Positions 51,031 to 59,482 of a stretch of 64,000 nucleotides of DNA are shown here, piece by piece. The stretch comes from Palaeococcus ferrophilus DSM 13482 (GTDB taxonomy: Archaea; Methanobacteriota_B; Thermococci; Thermococcales; Thermococcaceae), in NCBI RefSeq assembly GCF_000966265.1, contig NZ_LANF01000019.1, positions 124,001-188,000 on the forward strand, written 5' to 3'. Both the position numbers and the translations under genes were made by a program. Within the stretch, counting starts at the first letter, position 1, and the number at the start of each line of letters is the position of its first letter. The notes beneath the pieces were generated by a model that was not told the DNA's origin, searched no databases, and saw nothing but the letters and a program-made list of their open reading frames with translations.

Positions 51031-52130
51031 CCGGGGGAAGCGTTACGGGAATAACCCCGGGAATACACACGAACACGCTCTCCTCCCTCGTCCGGGGTGT
51101 GGACTTCGGGGTTTTCCTTATGCTCTACGCCATGGGGCTGACCCACACGTTCCTCGATGCGGTTCCCTCGGCGTTTTTAGGGGTACCCGATGAGGGCACA
51201 GAGCTCGCCGTTCTCCCCGCCCACAGGCTTGCCCTCAAGGGGAGGGCGCTTGAGGTGGTGGCCATAGCCCTCAGGGCGAGTCTGATGGCGGTGCTGTTTT
51301 CCCTGGCCTTTCTGCCCCTCTATGCCCTTATAGCCCCCCTCTACCGGCAGGGGATGGGAAGGTACCTCGTTTTCCTCCTCTTTTTTCTGCTCGTGGCAAC
51401 GGAGAGGGGCGTAAAGCGGCTGGCCGCGGTTACAGTCTTTCTACTATCCGGGGCCTTTGGCATTCTTCTCGAGGGTCTGCCCCTGAAGCAGGCCTACTAC
51501 CATGCCTTCGCGGGCCTCTTTGGCGTCCCCACGATAGTTTTGAGCGGGGAAGGCAGGATTGAAGGGAACGATACGGAGATACTCATGCCGCGGGCACGGT
51601 TTGTTGTTTATTCCTTTCTGGGGACGCTTCTCGGGGGTGCCGCTTCACTGTTTCCTGCGTTCACATCCTCGCAGGCGGCCATGCTGGCGACTTTCTTCTC
51701 ACGTGACGAGAGGGCTTTCCTCACCGTGGCCTTCTCCGTGAACACGTCCAACTTCGTGCTCTCCCTTGCGAACTTCTACCTAACTGGCCGAACCAGAAAC
51801 GGCGTTCTCGTGGCCCTTCGCGAATACCCCCTTGCCGCCGCCGAGTTCAGGGCCCTTCTCGTAGCTTCCCTCTTTGTGGCGTTCCTCGTGAACCTCTACG
51901 GCATTCATCTGGCGCGGGCATTGTTGCGCATAATCTCGCGCCTTGACTACAGGAAGCTGAACATCTCAACGCTCCTGATGCTGATTTTCCTATCGCTGTA
52001 TTTTGATGGGTCTCTGGGTCTCCTGACGCTCTTGACAGGCTCTCTGATAGGGCTGAGCGCCGTAAAACTTGGCGTCAAGAGAACAAACTGCATGGGGGTG
52101 CTCATGCTCCCTATAATGCTTGGAAAATGA
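51003..52130 (+). CDS. TctA-like integral membrane protein (COG1784)
   Basis: A 375-residue membrane protein with about ten helices. It matches the archaeal COG1784 group related to the TctA permease of tripartite tricarboxylate transporters: the N-terminal GSVTGITPGIHTNTLSS loop and the internal repeat with LFPAFTSSQAAML are characteristic. No TctB or TctC partners are present, so a transport role for tricarboxylates is uncertain. It overlaps the OB-fold-like protein gene upstream by 28 bases. Confidence 0.75.
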   Translation: MLGELLLGIAGGSVTGITPGIHTNTLSSLVRGVDFGVFLMLYAMGLTHTFLDAVPSAFLGVPDEGTELAVLPAHRLALKGRALEVVAIALRASLMAVLFSLAFLPLYALIAPLYRQGMGRYLVFLLFFLLVATERGVKRLAAVTVFLLSGAFGILLEGLPLKQAYYHAFAGLFGVPTIVLSGEGRIEGNDTEILMPRARFVVYSFLGTLLGGAASLFPAFTSSQAAMLATFFSRDERAFLTVAFSVNTSNFVLSLANFYLTGRTRNGVLVALREYPLAAAEFRALLVASLFVAFLVNLYGIHLARALLRIISRLDYRKLNISTLLMLIFLSLYFDGSLGLLTLLTGSLIGLSAVKLGVKRTNCMGVLMLPIMLGK

Positions 52131-52155
52131 AGAGGACAAAGGGGAACAAAAGAGT

Positions 52156-52464
52156 TCAGGCCCTGTGGCTTTCGGCGATCTTCCTAAACTCGGAGTAGTC
52201 CGTTACAATCCTCTTTCCATCTAAGGTCTCAAAATACACCTTCTTTATTTTAACGTTCTTCACAGAAGTGTACTTCATCTCGGGCGGGTCGTAGGAGCCG
52301 GGCTCCACGACGGTGTCCTCGACGAAGTATGTCTCGAGGTCGGGCTCCCCGACGTATTTCCAGACCTCAAAGAAGGTCTGGGGGTCGAGGTGGATTTCTC
52401 CATCAAGCTCTGTATACACAGCCCCGACATCCTCCAAGAACTCCTTTATTACCTCGAAGTGCAT
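52156..52464 (-). CDS. hypothetical protein
   Basis: A 102-residue soluble acidic protein, alpha/beta in pattern, with no motif I recognise. ATG 52464 is preferred because GGTGGT lies just before it; the longer frame covers the promoter. It is divergent from the methyltransferase at 52537 and shares a near-symmetric TATA region with it (52496-52506). Confidence 0.55.
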   Translation of the reverse strand: MHFEVIKEFLEDVGAVYTELDGEIHLDPQTFFEVWKYVGEPDLETYFVEDTVVEPGSYDPPEMKYTSVKNVKIKKVYFETLDGKRIVTDYSEFRKIAESHRA

Positions 52465-52495
52465 AGAAACCACCGGTAACATATACGGGCCCAAA

Positions 52496-52506
52496 GGTTA
52501 AATACC
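52496..52506. promoter_or_regulatory. near-palindromic TATA shared by divergent genes
   Basis: GGTTAAATACC reads GGTATTTAACC on the other strand, with TATA-like TTAAATA/TATTTAA cores. It lies ~36 bases from each start (52464 minus, 52537 plus), so one box could serve both directions. Confidence 0.5.
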
Positions 52507-52536
52507 TATCGCCTCAAGTGGGGGGTGGGTGAGAGG

Positions 52537-53727
52537 ATGGCTAAGGTGTTCGTGGATGCACAGGCTGCGAGGGCCATTGGAAAGGGCGCGATGATAGTTT
52601 TCAAAGCCGGGGTGGTGAGAACTGAAGGCTCAATAAGGCCGGGCGACGTTGTGGAGGTTTACACGCGCGCGGGCCGCTTTCTCGGAAAGGGCTTCGCAAA
52701 TCCGAACTCCAACATCATGGTGAGGCTCGTAACGAAAGACCCCGATACGGATATTAACAAAGAGCTCTTCCGCGAGAGGATAAGGAAGGCAAACGAGTAC
52801 CGGAAGAAGGTTCTCGGCTATGATAAGGCCTACCGAATGGTCTACGGCGAGGCCGACTACCTTCCGGGCCTCATAGTTGACCGCTTCAACGAGATAGCCT
52901 CCCTCCAGATCTCCAGCGCGGGGATGGAGCGCTTCAAGATGGACGTGGCGGAGGCCATAATGGAGGCCGAGCCCGAGATAGAGACCGTCTTTGAGAAGAA
53001 CACGGGGAGGGCAAGGAGGAGGGAAGGCCTTCCGGAGGTGGAAAGGGTTCTCCTTGGAAAGAAGAAGTACAGGACTGTCATCAAGGAGGGGCGGGCGAGG
53101 TTCATAGTGGACATGCGCGGGCAGAAGACGGGGTTCTTCCTCGACCAGAGGGAGAACAGGATAGCCCTCGAAAAGTACGTTAAGCCCGGAATGAGGGTGT
53201 TAGATGTGTTCACCTACACCGGCGGCTTCGCAATCCACGCAGCAGTTTCAGGCGCTGAGGAGGTCGTGGCGGTTGACAAATCTCCAAAGGCCATAGAAAT
53301 GGCGAGGGAGAACGCAAAGCTGAACGGCGTCGAGGAGAGGATGGAGTTCATCGTGGGGAGCGCCTTCCAGGTCATGGAGGACATGATAAAGAGGGGGGAG
53401 AAGTTCGACATCGTTATCCTCGATCCTCCAGCCTTCGTCCAGCACGAGAAGGATCTTAAGAGGGGATTAAGAGCTTACTTCAACGTCAACTACTCCGGTT
53501 TGAGGCTCGTTAAGGAGGGAGGAATACTGGTTACGGCCTCCTGCTCCCAGCACGTGGACATGCAGCTCTTCAAAGACATGATCATAGCGGCGGCTGCAAA
53601 GGCCGGAAAGTTCCTCAAGCTCCTCGAGCCCTACAGGACGCAGGCGCCGGACCATCCGATACTCATGGCCTCCAAGGACACCGAGTACCTCAAGGCCCTC
53701 TTCTTTTACGTGGAGGAGGCGAAATAA
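52537..53727 (+). CDS. RlmI-type class I SAM-dependent rRNA methyltransferase
   Basis: A 396-residue protein of the RlmI/PH1915 family. It has an N-terminal PUA-type RNA-binding domain (GDVVEVYTRAGRFLGKG), a central EEHEE-like domain (YGEADYLPGLIVDRF) and a C-terminal Rossmann methyltransferase (VLDVFTYTGGFAIHAA for SAM, DPPAF as catalytic motif, TASCSQH). It would methylate a cytosine C5 of 23S rRNA. GGTGAGAGG precedes ATG 52537. Its stop codon shares a base with the next start (TAATG). Confidence 0.88.
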   Translation: MAKVFVDAQAARAIGKGAMIVFKAGVVRTEGSIRPGDVVEVYTRAGRFLGKGFANPNSNIMVRLVTKDPDTDINKELFRERIRKANEYRKKVLGYDKAYRMVYGEADYLPGLIVDRFNEIASLQISSAGMERFKMDVAEAIMEAEPEIETVFEKNTGRARRREGLPEVERVLLGKKKYRTVIKEGRARFIVDMRGQKTGFFLDQRENRIALEKYVKPGMRVLDVFTYTGGFAIHAAVSGAEEVVAVDKSPKAIEMARENAKLNGVEERMEFIVGSAFQVMEDMIKRGEKFDIVILDPPAFVQHEKDLKRGLRAYFNVNYSGLRLVKEGGILVTASCSQHVDMQLFKDMIIAAAAKAGKFLKLLEPYRTQAPDHPILMASKDTEYLKALFFYVEEAK

Positions 53728-55184
53728 TGGACATCCTGGTGAGGGAGGTCCTCTTCCACGAGCTGAGGCACAACCTGTCGAGGATGGACGACGAGAGGTT
53801 TCGCCGGCTTATACGGAGGACGCCGCTCCTTCAGCTTGCCTTCGCGTCGGCCGTTTTTCTGATCTTCTCCCTCATCTTTCTGAGGGCAGAGAAACTTCTC
53901 GGCGGCGGGGAGGTGGTCTTCACATCCATAGTGGCATCCATGCTCGTCTTCATGCTCCTGCTCTCGGCGCTCCTCGCGGTGGAGTTCCTCCACGCCCTCG
54001 GTAAAACAAGAGCGCTCGCTCCCCTCCTGAGCCATCCCCTGCGCCTAACCCTCCTTCCCTTCAGGGCGTGGCTCCTCTACTACGCCTCGCCCCTCCTCTT
54101 CATGATGCTCCCCTTCTACTGGCAGGGACTCTCCTACGGGTTCGAGGTCTTCATCGTCGAGCTCCTCTGGAGCGCCGTCTCCATATTCCTCGGCTACGCC
54201 ATAGGTGCTTTCTTTGCCCTTCTAGCCTTCAGGATGAAGAAAAGAAGCCCGCTGTGGGCCTTTCTTAGACTCCTTGGCCTCGGCACTGCGGGGCTCGCGG
54301 TGATGCTCTTCATATTCTACGGCATACTGTTCCCCCAGGCCTTCACGGGGATAACGGCCCTTAAGCTCTCTTCCTACCTCTTCCCAGTCGTTCAGAGCCT
54401 CAGCGTATACTACGCGGTTGAGGGGATCATTAGATGGCCGCCGTTGGGCGCTTACCTGACCCTCTCGGTGGCCCTCTTCGCCCTCGCCAACCTTCTCGTA
54501 GAGCGCAGGCTCATCGAGGGAGTTTACACCGGGAAAACCGGGGGAGAGTTCAAAGCCTCACCGACCTCATCCATGGGAGCGCTCGTCCTCAAAGACCTCA
54601 AGCTCGCCTCCCGTAGAACCTCGTCCCTCTTCATAACCCTCCTCCCCGTGGTCTTTCTGCTCCCGATGGTCTTTCTCGAAAGGGGCGACCCCGTTACGTG
54701 GACGCTCATCGTGGGGAGCACGGCCCTCATGGAGGCGCTCAACACGCAGGTTCTCCTCATTGAGGAGCACAAGAGTGGCTGGTTCCTCTTCTCCCTCCCC
54801 CTCACTGAGAAGGATTTCAGAAACGCCAAGTCCCTTACGGTGGCCCTCCTCTACACGCCATCCCTTCTCGTCGGACTCGCGGTGGCCCGCTACAACGGTG
54901 CCTCCACCCTTCCCTACCTCGCGCTCTTCGGGGTTCTCTCCAACCTGCTGATGGCCAAGTTCATGACGCTCTGGCTCACGAGGGGAGCGAAGGGGGAGTA
55001 CACGTTCATGCCCGCCTATTTGACAATAGGGGACAACCTCGTGATATTTGGCCTCGCGGCCCTGCTCGTAAACACCCCCGCGCTCCTCCTGAGGTTCACA
55101 CACCGCTTCCTCGGCCCGCTTCTCGGCTATGCTTTCCTCGTCCTTGAGGCTTTCATCCTGGTCCTGCTCTGGAGAGAAGACTAG
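53727..55184 (+). CDS. multi-helix membrane protein, ABC-2-permease-like
   Basis: A 485-residue membrane protein with about twelve helices, a long soluble N-terminal region (residues 1-30) and a second amphipathic linker (around 270-300) that repeats the character of the first. Two halves each of an N-terminal cytoplasmic helix plus six membrane helices resemble paired ABC-2-type exporter permeases, but no ATPase gene is adjacent. It starts within the stop codon of the methyltransferase gene (one-base overlap), so it is cotranscribed. Function unknown. Confidence 0.6.
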   Translation: MDILVREVLFHELRHNLSRMDDERFRRLIRRTPLLQLAFASAVFLIFSLIFLRAEKLLGGGEVVFTSIVASMLVFMLLLSALLAVEFLHALGKTRALAPLLSHPLRLTLLPFRAWLLYYASPLLFMMLPFYWQGLSYGFEVFIVELLWSAVSIFLGYAIGAFFALLAFRMKKRSPLWAFLRLLGLGTAGLAVMLFIFYGILFPQAFTGITALKLSSYLFPVVQSLSVYYAVEGIIRWPPLGAYLTLSVALFALANLLVERRLIEGVYTGKTGGEFKASPTSSMGALVLKDLKLASRRTSSLFITLLPVVFLLPMVFLERGDPVTWTLIVGSTALMEALNTQVLLIEEHKSGWFLFSLPLTEKDFRNAKSLTVALLYTPSLLVGLAVARYNGASTLPYLALFGVLSNLLMAKFMTLWLTRGAKGEYTFMPAYLTIGDNLVIFGLAALLVNTPALLLRFTHRFLGPLLGYAFLVLEAFILVLLWRED

Positions 55185-55299
55185 CGGGAGCATCGGCCCG
55201 TGGGCGTCTCCCCATCCACGCCGGGGTCAGTGGAGGTGCATTCTCCTCATCTGCCCCCGCCGTTAGCCTCTCGGTGCGGAAGTATAAGAGGCTTTTTGC

Positions 55300-56043
55300 T
55301 TAGAGGCTCAGGATTAAACTGTGTCTCCACCGCGTCCCCACTTTGAACTTGACGTCCCTAACGGAGTAGCCGAGTTCTTTTCCCCTTTCGGATATTTCCT
55401 CTATCAACGCTCCTTTGTCCGGAAGGAAGAGCGCAACCCTCCCGCCGGGCCTTAGGTGGTCAAGGGCCTCCTCGATCAGCCTCACCGAGAACCCTTCCCC
55501 GTACCTTCCCCCGCCGACACCTTCCCTCTCGGTCAGAACGCCCCTCGTCGGGGCCTCGTAGTAGGGGGGTGCCGAGAAGATTGCGTCGAACCTCTCACCT
55601 TTGAGGATGACACCCTTAATGATTCCACCGTTACTCTTGATGAGCCTAACCTTTGCCCCGTTCCTCTCTATATTTCGACGCGCGTACTCGAAGAACTCCT
55701 CGTCGAGCTCCGTCGCGGTAACGTCGCAGTTGAAGAGCTTCTCCGCCATGAGTGCCATCATGGCCGTGTGCCCCGTTCCAATCTCAAGAATCCTCTCGCC
55801 TCCCCTCAAAAACGTCTTGAGAAATAGGTAGCGCGAAACCGGGGTGGTCACAAGACCACGCGGGTGGTACTCTATCTCCAGCCCGAAGACGGCCTTGGCT
55901 ATCGCCCTGTTGTAGAGTATCCTCGCTTCCCTGTTCGAGAGGTCGAGCCTTCCTCTCTCGTCGAGGTATTTTTCGAGCTCGGGGAAGAGCCTGACGGCCT
56001 CTTTAACCGGCAGTCCGAGCTTTCCGTCCTTCCACGCTGGCAT
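55300..56043 (-). CDS. SAM-dependent methyltransferase
   Basis: A 247-residue Rossmann methyltransferase. The SAM loop is LEIGTGHTAM, motif II is TATELDEEF, and the catalytic motif SAPPYYEAP is of the (N/D/S)PP(Y/F) kind used by N6-adenine or glutamine methyltransferases. It resembles RlmF/YfiC-type RNA methyltransferases. TTTAAA at 56065-56070 is ~25 bases before ATG 56043, with no ribosome site: a leaderless gene. The target is likely RNA, not certain. Confidence 0.8.
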   Translation of the reverse strand: MPAWKDGKLGLPVKEAVRLFPELEKYLDERGRLDLSNREARILYNRAIAKAVFGLEIEYHPRGLVTTPVSRYLFLKTFLRGGERILEIGTGHTAMMALMAEKLFNCDVTATELDEEFFEYARRNIERNGAKVRLIKSNGGIIKGVILKGERFDAIFSAPPYYEAPTRGVLTEREGVGGGRYGEGFSVRLIEEALDHLRPGGRVALFLPDKGALIEEISERGKELGYSVRDVKFKVGTRWRHSLILSL

Positions 56044-56073
56044 GGGAAACACTTGGAGGGGAGGTTTAAAAGC

Positions 56074-57327
56074 TCACCCCTTGGGATTCATTAAGCGTCC
56101 CATGAAGAGCATCGCGCCGGTCGTTCTATCGTAGATGACGAAGATGAACGGATGGTCCGCTCTGAATATCTTGGGCTCCTCCTTCTCCACGGGGGCACTA
56201 AGGGTCATCGTGACCGCGGTGGCCGCAGCCGCCTCCGTTCCGTTCTCGGCGACGCTTATGAAGCTCTTGTGAACGACCTGGCTTATGGCGAGGGGTCCAT
56301 CGGAGATTCCCGAGAAGTCGGCGTTTGTGAATGCCCTCTCCATCCCCATGTCCATGAGAACGTCCCTGAGCCGGTAGGTCTTCTCAAACTGGAACTTCGG
56401 GATGATCACCTCAACGCTCTCGGGCTTCATGCTTTTCAGCGCGGATTCTATGAGCCCCGCTTTTAGGCTGTCTTCCACCAATTCAAACTTGCCCTTCCTG
56501 GGCAGGATTATCAGCATGCTCAGCCTCTCGCCCTCGTAGGGAAGCTCGAGGGCCTGAATGTCGTCGTTTTCGAAGTAGGGGAATCTTCCGGTTTGATGCA
56601 TCATGGGGACGATGACGGTCTCGTTAGGCGCGTAGAAGGTTTCGTTCCGGGTATTGATTGCCTCGAACCTGCTGGACCAGTTGGCCTTGAAGTAAATGGC
56701 GTTCGTCAGGATGAGCCTCGTATCCGGAGTTAGTCTACCCACGATGTCCCTAATCCTGCCGTTCGTCTGGTTCTCCACCCATTCGTTTATCTCCTTTGCA
56801 GCCCCCTCCGGGTCGCCCTGGAAGTTAACTTTCCTGACCTCGCCGAGGTAGAACTCCCTCACAACCCATAGGTACTTCTCCCGCAGTGGATATCCCTCCT
56901 GAACCCAGAGGGCGTTGGCGCTCCTGAGGATGAAGGGCGAGCCTTCGGGGCTTTTCAGGGAGAGTACCAGGTACCTGAAGCCCGTCCACCTCGTATCCTC
57001 ATCCAGTGGAAGATGGAGGACGCTTCCCATCCCCTCCGCGGTTTCGCCCCTTGCCCCCTCGTAGGCCATGGCCAGCGCGACCTCGATGCTGTAGGGGGAG
57101 AAGAAGACGTTGTCATCATCCTTTGCCAGCTCGCGGTAGAGGTCGAAGGCGAAGGCGTTGAGCGCTTTAACCACCGGCTTCTCCTGCCCCTCCTCCAGAA
57201 CGTCGTACTTCGTCATCGGGGGCGTGAATTGGGGCTCCGGGCTGCTTGTTGGCGTCCCACCATCCCCACCGAGGCATCCCCCGATGAGGACGATTAGAAT
57301 TAACGCGAATAGGACGGCACGCCTCAT
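56074..57327 (-). CDS. serpin (lipoprotein)
   Basis: A 417-residue serine-protease inhibitor of the serpin fold with a lipoprotein leader (LIGGCLGG). Conserved elements include NVFFSPYSIEVALAM, LTNAIYFKANW, ALELPYEG and the C-terminal FRADHPFIFVIYD. The reactive-loop hinge ENGTEAAAATAV is of the inhibitory kind; counting from the hinge puts P1-P1' at about Ser-Ala in TLSAP, so subtilisin- or elastase-like proteases are plausible targets. ATG 57327 follows GGTGAGGG; TATA at 57358-57365. Probably protects the cell surface from extracellular proteases. Confidence 0.9.
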   Translation of the reverse strand: MRRAVLFALILIVLIGGCLGGDGGTPTSSPEPQFTPPMTKYDVLEEGQEKPVVKALNAFAFDLYRELAKDDDNVFFSPYSIEVALAMAYEGARGETAEGMGSVLHLPLDEDTRWTGFRYLVLSLKSPEGSPFILRSANALWVQEGYPLREKYLWVVREFYLGEVRKVNFQGDPEGAAKEINEWVENQTNGRIRDIVGRLTPDTRLILTNAIYFKANWSSRFEAINTRNETFYAPNETVIVPMMHQTGRFPYFENDDIQALELPYEGERLSMLIILPRKGKFELVEDSLKAGLIESALKSMKPESVEVIIPKFQFEKTYRLRDVLMDMGMERAFTNADFSGISDGPLAISQVVHKSFISVAENGTEAAAATAVTMTLSAPVEKEEPKIFRADHPFIFVIYDRTTGAMLFMGRLMNPKG

Positions 57328-57357
57328 GCCCTCACCGGAATTACTATGCAAGGAAAG

Positions 57358-57365
57358 TATAAATA
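57358..57365 (-). promoter_or_regulatory. TATA box of the serpin gene
   Basis: TATTTATA on the minus strand, ~34 bases before ATG 57327, leaving a short leader that contains GGTGAGGG. Confidence 0.55.
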
Positions 57366-57571
57366 CATGGCGATGACTTCAGTCGGTTTTGAAGCAAAGT
57401 GTGCCATCACTATCGGCCTCTCTTCTGAAAAGTCCGTAGAACACGATATCGGTCAGATTAAGGGTTGGTTACTTTTTGTAGTAACACTTATCAGCTGATG
57501 TGCAGGAATAGGAAATAAAAATCACAAAAGTTAAAAATCTCTCTGAGAATGGAACTGTTGGGGTTGAACGC

Positions 57572-57802
57572 ATGGAAGGGGTAAAACAGAGCAGCCATCC
57601 AACGATAGTGCTTCCATGTGGCGCGGTGGTTGACCACCTCAGCGTGGACGTCCTAAAGATGTACCTGGAAACCTACGGGGGAATCCCTATGGAGAGGGAG
57701 GAATGTAAAAGGTGCCCCTTTGTGGATTGGGTTATCGTTGACTTCGGTTTTTCGGTTCAGGTGTGCAGGGCGATTGAATGGATGAACTACGAGGAATTTT
57801 AG
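57572..57802 (+). CDS. small Cys-containing protein
   Basis: A 76-residue protein with four Cys (LPCG, CKRC and VCRA). These could bind one metal ion, as in short zinc-finger-like archaeal proteins. A GGGGTTGA sequence lies before the ATG, and an AGTTAAAAATC element ~40 bases upstream may be the promoter. It converges with the M20 peptidase gene. No family recognised. Confidence 0.55.
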   Translation: MEGVKQSSHPTIVLPCGAVVDHLSVDVLKMYLETYGGIPMEREECKRCPFVDWVIVDFGFSVQVCRAIEWMNYEEF

Positions 57803-57816
57803 CCCAAAAAAGAAAG

Positions 57817-59082
57817 TCAGAGGAGCGCTAAGGCCGCCATCACCTTTGCGTCCTCCACAAGGTTTTCTATCTTGGCGTACTCGTTGGGCTGGTGGGCCAT
57901 CTCGTCCAGCGTGGCCCAAACCACCGCTGGAATCCCTAACTTTCTGAAGTATGCCGCGAAGGTTCCTCCGCCGATTCCTCCAACCTTTGCATCCTTTCCG
58001 CGGAGCTTCTTGAGCGCCTCCTTGAGGAGAACCACTATCTCGCCCTTCGGGTCGGTTGGAGCGGGAGCGTCGAGGCGCTGGAGGATTTCAATCTCTATCT
58101 CCGGGAGAACCATGCCCTCTATCTCCTTCCTGTACCTCGCTTTAACCTCTTCGGCTAAGGCCTTAACGTCGTTGAGTACCTCATCGAGGCTGTACTCAGG
58201 CAGAACGCGGCAGTCGAAGACGACCTCGTGTTCACCGGGTGCTATGTTTGGAGAGTCTGCTGGATTTTTAACCATCGTGGGCTCGAAGGTGCTCTCTGGG
58301 GGCTCAAAGAGCTCGTTCCTCTTGTTGTACTTCTCGTGGAGGAGTTTATCGAGGTGGTAGGCCAGGTCGAGGGCGACGTGGTGGGCGTTCAACCCTTTGT
58401 CGGGCATGCTCGCGTGAACCTGCTTTCCCCTCACCTTGAGCTTGAACCAGAGTATGCTCTTCTCGGCAACCTCTATGAAGGTCCCGTCCTCGTTTCCTCC
58501 GTCCGGGACGAGAACGAGGTCGTCCTTCCTGAAGAGCTCGGGGTGGTTCTTCATGAGCCACTCGACACCGTACTTGCTTCCGGTCTCCTCATCGGCCACG
58601 AAAGCTAAAACCACCGTCCTCTTCGGCCTGATTCCGAGGTTCATGAGCGCCCTGACGGCATAGAGAGAGGCAACAAGGCTCTGCCCGTTGTCCTCGCTTC
58701 CCCTGCCGTAAATCTTTCCGTCCCTGACGACGGGCTTGAATGGGTCGCTCTCCCACTTGCTCAGATCTCCAGGCGGGACGATGTCGAGGTGTGTCAGAAT
58801 CCAGAGGCGCGGGCTTTTTTCGCCCTCCTGACCGTAGTAGTACGCCAGAATGCTCGGTCTTACCCCCTTCTTGGCCCTCTCGTCCGGGGCCTCGTAAACC
58901 TCGACCTTGTCGAAGGGCCAGTCCGTTATTATCTCGAGCAGCTTCTGGGCCTTGTCGTATTCCCCTTCTCCCCCGTAGTCGGGGCTCATCGCAGGGATTT
59001 TTATAAGCTCCATGAGGGTGTTCACCATCTCGTCGCGGAGCTTCTCAACCTCTTGGGTGACTTTTTTGAGGGCTTCACTCAT
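57817..59082 (-). CDS. M20-family metallopeptidase
   Basis: A 421-residue zinc peptidase/deacylase of family M20 (ArgE/DapE/carboxypeptidase group). The metal ligands are visible: His and Asp in THLDIVPPG, Asp in GRGSEDNGQ, the catalytic Glu pair in ADEETGSKYG, Asp in VPDGG and the late His in DEMAHQPNEY. A dimerisation or lid domain occupies residues ~210-340 (GKQVHASMP). It cleaves an acyl or peptide bond. ATG 59082 follows GGTGATACC. It is the last gene after OPT and PqqD-like genes, which fits peptide uptake and breakdown. Confidence 0.88.
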   Translation of the reverse strand: MSEALKKVTQEVEKLRDEMVNTLMELIKIPAMSPDYGGEGEYDKAQKLLEIITDWPFDKVEVYEAPDERAKKGVRPSILAYYYGQEGEKSPRLWILTHLDIVPPGDLSKWESDPFKPVVRDGKIYGRGSEDNGQSLVASLYAVRALMNLGIRPKRTVVLAFVADEETGSKYGVEWLMKNHPELFRKDDLVLVPDGGNEDGTFIEVAEKSILWFKLKVRGKQVHASMPDKGLNAHHVALDLAYHLDKLLHEKYNKRNELFEPPESTFEPTMVKNPADSPNIAPGEHEVVFDCRVLPEYSLDEVLNDVKALAEEVKARYRKEIEGMVLPEIEIEILQRLDAPAPTDPKGEIVVLLKEALKKLRGKDAKVGGIGGGTFAAYFRKLGIPAVVWATLDEMAHQPNEYAKIENLVEDAKVMAALALL

Positions 59083-59097
59083 GGGTATCACCTTCAT

Positions 59098-59430
59098 TCA
59101 TTTCTCCCCATGTCTCTTAAACCTAATCAAATTTCTCCTGTGGAGGTCGAGCAGAAAAACAACGAGACGCTCGTAGAGGGGTTCAACCTCATCCCCAAAG
59201 CGGGCCCTCAGGGCCTTTCCTACCTCCTCCACACTTCTCCGTCCGTCGCAGAGCTCCCAGATGTAGGCGCCAACTTCGTCGAGCTCAATCCTCCTGTAGT
59301 CACCGTGGAGCCTTCTCGCGAGAACGTCGAGGGGTGAGTCCATAGGGATGAGGAGGTAGTACTTTCCCTCGATTTTCCTGAGCTCGACGTTCTCGTTGCG
59401 CACCGGGTGGAGGTGTAGATAATTCTCCAT
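59098..59430 (-). CDS. PqqD/RRE-like protein
   Basis: A 110-residue protein that fits the PqqD family: a beta strand with L-x-(P/A)-x(3) near the middle, then ELDEVGAYIWELCDG, SVEEVGKALRARFG and a final helical pair. This fold is the RiPP recognition element that binds leader peptides. No radical-SAM or other RiPP enzyme is nearby; instead it lies between an OPT transporter and an M20 peptidase, 15 bases before the latter. GGAGG precedes ATG 59430. Confidence 0.72.
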   Translation of the reverse strand: MENYLHLHPVRNENVELRKIEGKYYLLIPMDSPLDVLARRLHGDYRRIELDEVGAYIWELCDGRRSVEEVGKALRARFGDEVEPLYERLVVFLLDLHRRNLIRFKRHGEK

Positions 59431-59482
59431 GGGTATTCCTCCGACCTTCAAAATTTAAAGGTTGGGAAAAAGAGTAAAGGCC

